Program-made: the position numbers and the translations under genes | From: Methyloceanibacter sp. | GTDB lineage: Bacteria > Pseudomonadota > Alphaproteobacteria > Rhizobiales > Methyloligellaceae | DNA: 5,319 bases | Direction of reading: 5' to 3' | Assembly: GCA_016649675.1 (NCBI GenBank) | Contig: JAENXG010000177.1 | Coordinates: 1 to 5,319, forward strand | Notes under the pieces: model-generated | Told to the model about the DNA's origin: nothing | Seen by the model: the letters and a program-made list of their open reading frames with translations, nothing else | Databases searched by the model: none | Shown here: positions 1 to 5,319 of the stretch, one piece after another | How positions within the stretch are numbered: position 1 is the stretch's first letter | Layout: each line of letters starts with the position of its first letter

Positions 1-11
1 ACCATGGCACT

Positions 12-27
12 GCACAATTAAATGTGC
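12..27. promoter_or_regulatory. Candidate operator: AT-rich 16-bp near-palindrome
   Basis: GCACAATTAAATGTGC reads as its own reverse complement at 14 of 16 positions; the half-sites are GCACA and TGTGC around a 6-bp AT core. It stands out as an AT-rich patch in a G+C-rich region, about 190 bp before the first gene. Such dyads are typical of dimeric repressor or activator sites, and the site could control the downstream operon or a gene to the left. No regulator gene is visible, so the regulator family is unknown. Chance occurrence is possible. Confidence 0.35.
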
Positions 28-42
28 GGCCGCGTGGGCCGC
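26..42. repeat. Short GC-rich inverted repeat
   Basis: GCGGCC at 26-31 and GGCCGC at 37-42 are exact reverse complements separated by 5 bases, so RNA from here could form a 6-bp stem with a 5-base loop. No run of T follows (the next bases are TTGAGC), so it is not a convincing intrinsic terminator. It overlaps the end of the AT-rich palindrome by two bases. It may simply reflect the G+C-rich composition. Confidence 0.3.
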
Positions 43-173
43 TTGAGCAGGTGCGAGACGGTCGCTTTCCTGTGGCGCTTGGCGCCGTCCTCGACTAACA
101 TTCCTCGTGGTTTACCGGGGGGTTGCGCGTCCTGTCCAAACCCAGAATCCGAAAAACATGCGGTCACTTGCGC

Positions 174-219
174 CTCGTTTGAGGAGGCAGTCGTATCTCG
201 TTTGAGGAGACAGTCGTAT
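174..219 (+). repeat. 23-bp tandem duplication containing the ribosome-binding site
   Basis: Copies at 174-196 and 197-219 abut directly and agree at 22 of 23 positions; the only difference is G187 versus A210. Each unit holds CTCGTTTGAGGAG followed by a CAGTCGTAT tail. The second copy runs into G220, which completes the ATG of the binding-protein gene. The first runs into C197, giving ATC, so only the second copy drives a normal start codon. It looks like a recent slippage duplication in the leader. Confidence 0.9.
204..209 (+). promoter_or_regulatory. Shine-Dalgarno of the binding-protein gene
   Basis: GAGGAG lies 8 bases before the ATG at 218 and fixes that start. An identical motif at 181-186 is in the upstream repeat copy, 31 bases before the ATG, too far to serve it directly. 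A CTC just upstream of each GAG could pair with it in a small hairpin (for example 196-199 with 207-210). Confidence 0.8.
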
Positions 220-1369
220 GAAGCCCACGAGAAGTGTCGTAGCAGCCGCCGTCACCCTGTTTGCCCTTGGTAGCACCGCGCTTGCCGAGGCGCCCAAAGC
301 CGTCGGCGAAGGCGAAGGCGAGGTCGATATTGTCGCCTGGCCCGGCTATATCGAGCGCGGTGAGACCGACAAGGCCTACGACTGGGTGACGAGCTTCGAG
401 AAGGAGACCGGCTGCAAGGTCAACGTCAAGACGGCGGCGACTTCGGACGAGATGGTGACGCTCATGAATCAGGGCGGCTTCGACCTCGTCACGGCCTCAG
501 GTGATGCGTCTCTACGATTGGTCGCCGGCAAGAAGGTACAGCCGATCAATGTCGACCTGATCCCGAGTTGGAAGACCGTGGACGAGCGCCTGCAAAATGC
601 GCCATGGCACACGGTGGACGGCGTCCACTACGGCGTGCCGTTCCAGTGGGGTCCGAACGTACTGGCCTACAATTCGGACGTCTTCAAGGAGGCGCCTAAG
701 AGCTGGTCGGTGGTGTTCGTGGAGCAGAACCTCCCGGACGGCAAGAGCAACAAGGGCCGCGTGCAGGCCTATGACGGTCCGATCTACATCGCCGACGCCG
801 CCCTCTATCTCATGAAGAACAAGCCGGAGCTCGGCATCAAGAACCCCTACGAGCTCAACAAGGACCAGTATGCGGCAGCGATTGCCCTGCTGCAGGCGCA
901 ACGCGCCCTCATCGGTCGCTATTGGCACGACGCCATGGTGCAGGTCGACGACTTCAAGAACGAGGGCGTCGTGGCCTCTTCGTCCTGGCCATTCCAGGTC
1001 AATCTTCTCGCCGCGGACAAGAAGCCCGTCGCTTCGACCATTCCTCAAGAGGGTGCCACGGGCTGGGCCGACACGACCATGATGCACTCCGAAGCCAAGC
1101 ACCCCAACTGCGCCTACAAGTGGCTCGAACATTCGCTGAGTCCCAAGCTGCAAGGTGACCTCGCGTCCTGGTTCGGCTCGGTGCCTTCGGTGCCGGCCGC
1201 CTGCAAAGGCAACGAGCTTTTGACCGATACGGGCTGCGCCACCAACGGCTTCGACAATTTCGAGAAGATCTGGTTCTGGCGTACGCCGACGGCCAAGTGC
1301 GAGAAGGAGGGCGGGTGCGTGCCCTACTCGCAGTGGGCGAAGGACTACATCGCCATCCTCGGCAAGTAA
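218..1369 (+). CDS. ydcS: Polyamine-type ABC transporter periplasmic substrate-binding protein (YdcS-like)
   Basis: This is the 383-residue extracytoplasmic solute receptor of the importer, predicted to bind putrescine or a related amine and deliver it to the YdcU/YdcV permease. Residues 1-23 form a Sec signal peptide: basic MKPTR, a hydrophobic core, and ALA before E24 as cleavage site. The mature protein is of the PotD/PotF class. The strongest blocks match what I recall of E. coli YdcS (about 381 aa): AWPGYIERG near residue 40, TASGDAS at 92-98 in the ligand-contact region, VVFVEQNLPDGKSNKGRVQAY in mid-protein, and GWADTT at 282-287, where D285 aligns with the amine-contacting acidic residue of the family. 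Six cysteines remain after processing (66, 298, 329, 340, 361, 367). The start is set by GAGGAG 8 bases upstream. E. coli YdcS has also been reported to have polyhydroxybutyrate synthase activity and a role in DNA uptake; nothing here tests that. Orthology is confident, the ligand is inferred. Confidence 0.95.
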   Translation: MKPTRSVVAAAVTLFALGSTALAEAPKAVGEGEGEVDIVAWPGYIERGETDKAYDWVTSFEKETGCKVNVKTAATSDEMVTLMNQGGFDLVTASGDASLRLVAGKKVQPINVDLIPSWKTVDERLQNAPWHTVDGVHYGVPFQWGPNVLAYNSDVFKEAPKSWSVVFVEQNLPDGKSNKGRVQAYDGPIYIADAALYLMKNKPELGIKNPYELNKDQYAAAIALLQAQRALIGRYWHDAMVQVDDFKNEGVVASSSWPFQVNLLAADKKPVASTIPQEGATGWADTTMMHSEAKHPNCAYKWLEHSLSPKLQGDLASWFGSVPSVPAACKGNELLTDTGCATNGFDNFEKIWFWRTPTAKCEKEGGCVPYSQWAKDYIAILGK

Positions 1370-1371
1370 CG

Positions 1372-1389
1372 CGGCCGACAAAGCGGCCG
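1372..1389 (+). repeat. Intercistronic GC-rich hairpin between binding protein and ATPase
   Basis: CGGCCG at 1372-1377 and again at 1384-1389 can pair in RNA as a 6-bp all-G/C stem with loop ACAAAG, starting two bases after the ydcS stop codon. No T tract follows (GACCGCCAAAGCC), so full termination is unlikely. CGCGG at 1370-1374 could alternatively pair with CCGCG at 1412-1416. In many ABC operons a hairpin after the binding-protein gene protects that mRNA from 3' decay and leaves it in excess over the membrane parts; that role is inferred here. Confidence 0.5.
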
Positions 1390-1429
1390 GACCGCCAAAG
1401 CCGGACCACTGCCGCGATGGGTCAGCCGC

Positions 1430-2443
1430 ATGTCGCCTGCCGTTAGATTCGTCAACGTCTCCCGCCGTTTCGGCTCGGTCCGGGCCGTCGACGGCGTCAC
1501 CATCGACATCGTCGAGGGTGAATTCTTCGCCATGCTTGGCCCATCGGGCTCGGGCAAGACCACCTGCTTGCGCCTGATCGCCGGCTTCGAGCAGCCGGAC
1601 GAGGGGCATATTGAGATTTTCGGTGAAACCGCGGAAGGCGTGCCGCCCTACCGGCGCAACGTCAACACGGTGTTCCAGGACTACGCCCTCTTTCCCCATA
1701 TGACGGTCGGCGAGAATGTCGCCTACGGCCTCATGATCAAGGGGGTCGGCCGGGCCGACCGCGAGGCTAAGGCCAGAGACGCCCTCGCCATGGTCAAGCT
1801 CGCCGGATATGAGGAGCGTCGCCCGGCGCAGCTTTCGGGCGGCCAGCGCCAGCGGGTGGCGCTCTCGCGGGCGCTGGTGAACGGACCCAAGGTGCTGCTC
1901 CTCGACGAGCCGCTCGGGGCGCTGGACCTCAAGCTCAGAGAACAGATGCAGGAGGAGCTGAAGGCGCTGCAGAAGGAACTCGGCATCACGTTCGTCTTCG
2001 TCACCCACGACCAGGGCGAAGCGCTTTCGATGGCCAATCGCGTCGCCATCTTCAATGAAGGCAAAATCGTTCAGGTCGGTTCGCCCGCCGATGTCTATGA
2101 GCGGCCCCGGTCGCGCTTCGTCGCCGACTTCGTCGGATCATCGAATGTGCTTTCCCCCGCCTTCGCCGCCGGCCATGCCGGAGCGGCCAAGTGGACGAGC
2201 CTCAGACCTGAAAAGATCGGCGTCGTCCCGTCGGGCACGCCGGTACCGGCGGCGCACGCCCACGCTGACGGCGAGGTCAAGACGATCAGCTATCAAGGCG
2301 CGGTCACCCGGCTCGGCGTGGCGGCCGAGGACATGCGGATCATTGCCGAACTACCGGCCGGCGCGGCGCCCCTCAAGGAGGGCGACAGCGTGCGCCTCAT
2401 TTGGCCCCGATCGGCCATGGTCACCATGGAGGACGGCGCGTGA
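1430..2443 (+). CDS. ydcT: Polyamine-type ABC transporter ATP-binding protein (YdcT/PotA-like)
   Basis: This 337-residue cytoplasmic ATPase energises the importer as a homodimer under the two permeases. All nucleotide-binding elements are intact: aromatic F14 of the A-loop, Walker A GPSGSGKTT at 37-45, Q-loop Q83 in VFQDYALFPHM, signature LSGGQ at 135-139, Walker B VLLLDE at 155-160, D-loop LGALD at 162-166, and switch histidine H193 in VTHDQGEA. After about residue 240 comes a C-terminal TOBE-type regulatory domain with the usual LRPEK motif. Length and sequence agree with E. coli YdcT (337 aa as I recall it). The ATG at 1430 places Walker A at the normal distance from the N terminus, but only the weak GATGGG precedes it. 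The gene follows ydcS by 60 bp and its TGA overlaps the GTG start of the next gene. Function is certain at ATPase level; the substrate comes from context. Confidence 0.96.
   Translation: MSPAVRFVNVSRRFGSVRAVDGVTIDIVEGEFFAMLGPSGSGKTTCLRLIAGFEQPDEGHIEIFGETAEGVPPYRRNVNTVFQDYALFPHMTVGENVAYGLMIKGVGRADREAKARDALAMVKLAGYEERRPAQLSGGQRQRVALSRALVNGPKVLLLDEPLGALDLKLREQMQEELKALQKELGITFVFVTHDQGEALSMANRVAIFNEGKIVQVGSPADVYERPRSRFVADFVGSSNVLSPAFAAGHAGAAKWTSLRPEKIGVVPSGTPVPAAHAHADGEVKTISYQGAVTRLGVAAEDMRIIAELPAGAAPLKEGDSVRLIWPRSAMVTMEDGA
2428..2433 (+). promoter_or_regulatory. Shine-Dalgarno deciding the GTG start of permease 1
   Basis: GGAGGA inside the last codons of the ATPase gene sits 6 bases before GTG at 2440, the ideal distance. 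This favours the GTG start over the in-frame TTG at 2401 or the ATG at 2488. The GTGA overlap with the ATPase stop points to translational coupling. Confidence 0.8.
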
Positions 2444-3381
2444 GCCACGCGGTGACAGCCGAAGGGGGAGACGGCGCCCTCGACAGGATGTCCGATGTCT
2501 TCTTGGCGCGCCCCAAGCTCCTGACGGTCCTGCTTTTGCTGCCGCCGCTCCTTTGGATCGGCATCGTCTATGTCGGCTCGCTGTTCGCTCTTCTGCTGCA
2601 GAGCTTCTATTCGCTCGACGATTACTCTGGACTCATCGTGCATGAGTTCACGCTCTCGACCTATGCGCAGCTCCTGGAGGCGGCCAACGTTCAGATCATC
2701 GTGCGCACGGTGATGATGTCGGCGCTGGTGACGCTCGGTTGCTCAGTCATTGCCTTTCCGATCGCCTATTACGCGGCGCGCTACGCCCGCAGCTGGACCA
2801 AGGCGCTGTTCTATCTCGCGGTGATGATGCCGCTGTGGTCGAGCTATCTCGTCAAGGTCTATGCCTGGAAGCTCATCCTGGCCAAGGAAGGCATCGTGAC
2901 GTGGCTTGCCAAGGCCTTGCATCTTTCCTGGCTGCTCGACGGAATTCTGGCGCTGCCGGTGATCGGCGGCCCGTCGCTGTCGTTCAGCTACATCGGCACC
3001 TTCCTGGTCTTCGTCTATATCTGGATTCCCTACATGATCCTGCCGATCCAGGCAGCGCTTGAGCGTGTGCCCGCCAACTACATCGAAGCCTCCGCGGATC
3101 TCGGCGCCGAGCCCAGGCAGACGTTCTGGACGGTGATCTTTCCCCTGGCGCTGCCAGGCATCATCGCCGGTTCCATTTTCACTTTCTCGCTGACGCTCGG
3201 CGATTACATCGTCCCGACCATCGTCGGCAACTCGCGCCTCTTTATCGGACAGGCGGTGTACACGCTCCAGGGGACGGCCGGGAACGTTCCGCTGGCAGCT
3301 GCTTTCACCGTCGTCCCTATGGCGATCATGGGCGTTTATCTGTGGCTGGCCAAGCGCATGGGGGCGTTCGATGTCCTCTGA
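2440..3381 (+). CDS. ydcU: Polyamine-type ABC transporter permease 1 (YdcU/PotB-like)
   Basis: This inner-membrane protein forms half of the translocation channel with the next gene's product. From the GTG start it has 313 residues, the length I recall for E. coli YdcU. Hydrophobic segments lie at about 28-51, 90-113, 122-142, 184-204, 236-258 and 283-305, giving the six-helix fold of MetI-type permeases. The EAA loop that docks on the ATPase begins at E216 (EASADLGAEPRQTF) and is followed by the family's FPLALPGIIAG. The C terminus, KRMGAFDVL, closely resembles that of YdcU. The start overlaps the ATPase stop (GTGA) and has GGAGGA 6 bases upstream. The 3' end overlaps the next start by 11 bp, consistent with coupled synthesis of the two permeases. 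A start at M17 (2488) would spare all the helices but lacks the good ribosome-binding site. Confidence 0.94.
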   Translation: MSHAVTAEGGDGALDRMSDVFLARPKLLTVLLLLPPLLWIGIVYVGSLFALLLQSFYSLDDYSGLIVHEFTLSTYAQLLEAANVQIIVRTVMMSALVTLGCSVIAFPIAYYAARYARSWTKALFYLAVMMPLWSSYLVKVYAWKLILAKEGIVTWLAKALHLSWLLDGILALPVIGGPSLSFSYIGTFLVFVYIWIPYMILPIQAALERVPANYIEASADLGAEPRQTFWTVIFPLALPGIIAGSIFTFSLTLGDYIVPTIVGNSRLFIGQAVYTLQGTAGNVPLAAAFTVVPMAIMGVYLWLAKRMGAFDVL

Positions 3382-4189
3382 CCCAAACCGCGCCAAGCCC
3401 CTGGGTCTTCGCATTGCGGCCATTGCCGGGCTGTTGTTCCTGCATTTGCCGTTGGCCCTTATCGTGCTCTATGCCTTCACGACCGAGGAGAGGAGCTTCC
3501 AGTTCCCGCCGCCCGGCTACACCACGAAATGGTTTGGGGTCGCCTGGTCACAGCGGCCCGATATTTGGCCGCCGCTCTATCTCTCCCTCGAGGTTGCCGC
3601 GATTGCGACGGCGCTTGCGCTCATCCTCGGAACCCTCGCTGCCGCAGCTTTGTCGCGCGCCCGCTTCTTCGGCCGGGAGACGATATCGTTGCTTTTTATT
3701 CTGCCGATCGCACTTCCCGGCATCATCACCGGCATCTCGCTGCGCTCCGCCTTTGACATCATGGGCATCGACTTCTCCATCTGGACCATCGTTCTGGGCC
3801 ACGCCACATTCTGCATCGTGGTCGTCTACAACAACGCGATCGCCCGTTTCCGGCGGCTGTCGCGTAACCTCATCGAGGCGTCAATGGATCTCGGCGCCAA
3901 TGCCTTCGAGACCTTCCGTCATGTGATTCTGCCGCAAATCGGAACCGCGCTCCTCGCCGGCGGCATGCTCGCCTTCGCGCTGTCGTTCGACGAGGTCATC
4001 GTGACGACGTTCACGTCTGGTCAGCAAGCGACCTTGCCCATATGGATGTTGTCCGAGCTGATCCGGCCGCGGCAGCGCCCCGTGACCAATGTCGTCGCGG
4101 TCTTCATCATTGTTGTTACGCTCTTGCCGATCCTCGCCGCCTACTATCTGACGCGCGAGGGCGAGCACACGGGCGGATCGTCGAAATGA
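3371..4189 (+). CDS. ydcV: Polyamine-type ABC transporter permease 2 (YdcV/PotC-like)
   Basis: This is the second channel subunit, 272 residues, pairing with YdcU in the inner membrane. Hydrophobic stretches at about 13-36, 71-94, 104-124, 137-156, 190-212 and 238-260 give six helices. The EAA loop starts at E169 (EASMDLGANAFETFRHVILP). LPIALPGIITG (111-121), GHATFCIVVVYNN (143-155) and AFALSFDEVIVTTF are hallmark blocks of the PotC/YdcV group, and the C-terminal YYLTREG matches E. coli YdcV as I recall it (264 aa, so a few residues longer here). The ATG at 3371 lies 11 bp inside the upstream gene; only a run of G (3360-3364) serves as ribosome-binding site, so reinitiation after YdcU is likely important. 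The stop is 30 bp before patD. Confidence 0.94.
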   Translation: MSSDPNRAKPLGLRIAAIAGLLFLHLPLALIVLYAFTTEERSFQFPPPGYTTKWFGVAWSQRPDIWPPLYLSLEVAAIATALALILGTLAAAALSRARFFGRETISLLFILPIALPGIITGISLRSAFDIMGIDFSIWTIVLGHATFCIVVVYNNAIARFRRLSRNLIEASMDLGANAFETFRHVILPQIGTALLAGGMLAFALSFDEVIVTTFTSGQQATLPIWMLSELIRPRQRPVTNVVAVFIIVVTLLPILAAYYLTREGEHTGGSSK

Positions 4190-4207
4190 CGCGAAACCGC
4201 GGCGAAC

Positions 4208-4213
4208 GGAGGA
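4208..4213 (+). promoter_or_regulatory. Strong Shine-Dalgarno of patD
   Basis: GGAGGA, within the longer purine run GGAGGAGGGG (4208-4217), is 6 bases before ATG at 4220. It is the strongest ribosome-binding site in the window and fixes the dehydrogenase start. It suggests the enzyme is translated independently of, and perhaps more than, the permeases. Confidence 0.85.
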
Positions 4214-4219
4214 GGGGAC

Positions 4220-5319
4220 ATGCTTGATACCGACATGCTGATCGGCTCGACCTTCGTGGGCGGCTCCGAGGCCGGCGAGGCAATCGTCAATCCGAAGACC
4301 GAAGACACCATCGTCACCCTCCAGGAAGCCTCGCCCGCCCAAGTCGACTCGGCGGTCACCGCCGCCGAGATGGCCTTCAAGACCTGGTCACGCACCACCC
4401 CCGCCGAGCGATCGGCTCTGCTGCTCAAGCTCGCCGACGCCATCGATCGCGACGCGGAAGCCTTTGCCGCGCTGGAGGCTCTGAACTGCGGCAAGCCGCG
4501 CATCCGCGTGTTGCAAGACGAGATGCCGGCCATTTCCGATTGCTTCCGCTTCTTCGCCGGCGCCGTGCGCACCATGCACGGCAGCGTCGCGGGCGAATAT
4601 CTCGCCGGCCACACCTCGATGATCCGGCGCGACCCCATCGGCATCGTCGGCTCGATTGCGCCCTGGAACTATCCGTTGATGATGGCCGCCTGGAAGCTTG
4701 CTCCGGCGCTTGCGGGCGGCAATACCATCGTGCTGAAGCCGTCCGAGCAGACGCCGCTGACGACCCTCAAGCTCGCCAAAACCATCGCCGAGATTTTCCC
4801 CGAGGGCGTCGTCAACATCGTCATTGGCCGCGGGGCGACGACCGGCAATGCCCTCATCAATCATCCAAAGGTCGCCATGGTCTCGCTCACGGGCAGCATC
4901 GGCACTGGACAGAAAGTCATGCAAGCTGCGTCGGCCACCATAAAGCGCACGCACCTGGAGCTCGGCGGCAAGGCCCCCGTGGTCGTCTTCGACGACGCCG
5001 ATCTTGCCGCCGTCGTCGGCGCCATCAAAGCGTTTGGCTACTACAACGCCGGTCAGGACTGTACCGCCGCCTGCCGCGTCTATGCTCAGAAGAAAATCTA
5101 CGACAACTTCGTTGCCGACCTTTCGAGCGCCGTCAAAGAGATCAAGTTCAATCGGGCCAACGACGACGAGAACGAGATTGGCCCGCTCATTTCCAAGACG
5201 CAGAAGGGCCGCGTGCAGGCTTTCGTGGAGCGCGCCACCCAAGCGCGTAACATCTCCATCACGGCCGGGGGAAAGGCGCCGGGCGGCAAGGGCTTCTTTT
5301 TTGAGCCGACGGTCGTTGC
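4220..5319 (+). CDS. patD: Gamma-aminobutyraldehyde dehydrogenase, NAD-dependent (PatD), 3' end outside window
   Basis: PatD oxidises 4-aminobutanal (in equilibrium with 1-pyrroline) to 4-aminobutanoate with NAD, the second step of putrescine breakdown to GABA, in the cytoplasm. The reading frame is open to the window edge: 366 codons plus two bases, against about 474 residues for E. coli PatD, so roughly the last 110 residues are missing. Visible catalytic parts are APWNYP with N150 (oxyanion hole), K173 in VLKPSE (cofactor binding), LTGSIGTG at 223-230 (Rossmann loop), general base E247 in LELGGKAP, and nucleophile C281 in NAGQDCTAACR. The blocks GHTSMIRRDP, APWNYPLMMAAWKLAPAL and FGYYNAGQDCTAACR are nearly the same as in E. 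coli PatD as I recall it, which separates it from betaine aldehyde dehydrogenases. GGAGGA 6 bases upstream fixes the start. Its place behind the importer supports uptake-coupled polyamine catabolism. Related omega-aminoaldehydes could also be substrates. Confidence 0.94.
   Translation, partial: MLDTDMLIGSTFVGGSEAGEAIVNPKTEDTIVTLQEASPAQVDSAVTAAEMAFKTWSRTTPAERSALLLKLADAIDRDAEAFAALEALNCGKPRIRVLQDEMPAISDCFRFFAGAVRTMHGSVAGEYLAGHTSMIRRDPIGIVGSIAPWNYPLMMAAWKLAPALAGGNTIVLKPSEQTPLTTLKLAKTIAEIFPEGVVNIVIGRGATTGNALINHPKVAMVSLTGSIGTGQKVMQAASATIKRTHLELGGKAPVVVFDDADLAAVVGAIKAFGYYNAGQDCTAACRVYAQKKIYDNFVADLSSAVKEIKFNRANDDENEIGPLISKTQKGRVQAFVERATQARNISITAGGKAPGGKGFFFEPTVV

Larger units (their letters stand above)
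1..217. other. Leader / upstream intergenic region of the ydcSTUV-patD operon
   Basis: No convincing gene is present. I looked for sigma-70 and sigma-54 promoters and found no pair with acceptable spacing: TGGCAC at 5-10 lacks the matching TTGC element of a sigma-54 site, and TTGGCG (79-84) and TAACAT (96-101) are only 11 bp apart. The operon promoter should lie here or further left, but I cannot place it. The palindrome, inverted repeat and tandem duplication are listed separately. Confidence 0.6.

Noticed and set aside
5..20. TGGCAC as half of a sigma-54 promoter
   Set aside because: The element that should follow 5 bases later (TTGC) reads AATTA, so the -12 box is missing.
26..33. GCGGCCGC, an 8-base palindrome identical to a NotI site, as a sign of cloning vector
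   Set aside because: The surrounding sequence is not vector-like and such octamers are frequent in G+C-rich DNA.
3..98. Open stretch on the plus strand ending with TAA at 96-98 that could be the tail of an upstream gene
   Set aside because: It has only 31 codons and no recognisable sequence, its third-position G/C is weaker than in the real genes, and it overlaps the palindrome. It cannot be supported from this window alone.
22..273. 83-codon plus-strand frame in the leader running into ydcS
   Set aside because: It overlaps the certain ydcS signal-peptide region in another frame, has no ribosome-binding site at its start, and resembles no family.
512..2008. 498-codon open frame on the minus strand across ydcS and ydcT
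   Set aside because: It lies antisense to two certain genes, has a low-complexity composition rich in R, H, G, L and E, shows no family motif, and is the usual mirror of G+C-rich codon use.
2401..2439. Longer N terminus of permease 1 from TTG at 2401
   Set aside because: It would add 13 residues inside the ATPase gene without a ribosome-binding site, whereas GTG at 2440 has an ideal one and gives the 313-residue length expected for YdcU.
4388..5242. 284-codon open frame on the minus strand within patD
   Set aside because: It is antisense to a dehydrogenase with all catalytic residues in place, and its composition (runs of D, G, R, H) is typical of a shadow frame.
4540..5250. 236-codon open frame on the plus strand within patD
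   Set aside because: It is out of frame with patD and very rich in arginine and histidine, with no recognisable domain.

Overview
The window carries one transcriptional unit on the + strand: a four-gene ABC importer of the polyamine (PotABCD / YdcSTUV) type followed directly by an aldehyde dehydrogenase of the PatD (gamma-aminobutyraldehyde dehydrogenase) type. Gene order and protein sequence both match what I recall of the Escherichia coli ydcS-ydcT-ydcU-ydcV-patD cluster. The G+C-rich composition, the strong third-position G/C preference in all five genes and the gene style suggest a proteobacterium, most likely an alphaproteobacterium. That placement is inference; no rRNA or other marker gene is present.

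Layout. 1-217 is a leader region with no convincing gene. It holds an AT-rich near-palindrome at 12-27, a short GC-rich inverted repeat at 26-42, and a 23-bp tandem duplication at 174-219 that doubles the ribosome-binding site just before the first gene. 218-1369 is the periplasmic binding protein (ydcS-like). 1370-1429 is a 60-bp spacer with a GC-rich hairpin. 1430-2443 is the ATPase (ydcT-like). 2440-3381 is permease 1 (ydcU-like), starting at a GTG that overlaps the previous stop. 3371-4189 is permease 2 (ydcV-like), overlapping permease 1 by 11 bp. After a 30-bp spacer with a very strong Shine-Dalgarno, 4220-5319 is patD, cut by the window edge after 366 codons of about 474.

How the genes work together. 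The binding protein should capture a polyamine-like cation in the periplasm. The YdcU/YdcV heterodimer would carry it across the inner membrane, driven by a YdcT ATPase dimer. PatD would then oxidise 4-aminobutanal, the product of putrescine transamination or oxidation, to 4-aminobutanoate (GABA). The aminotransferase or oxidase that makes the aldehyde is not in the window. The system as a whole is a known type, not an undescribed one. The more unusual points are in the non-coding parts (duplicated ribosome-binding site, possible operator, intercistronic hairpin) and in small protein details (an extra cysteine pair in the binding protein).
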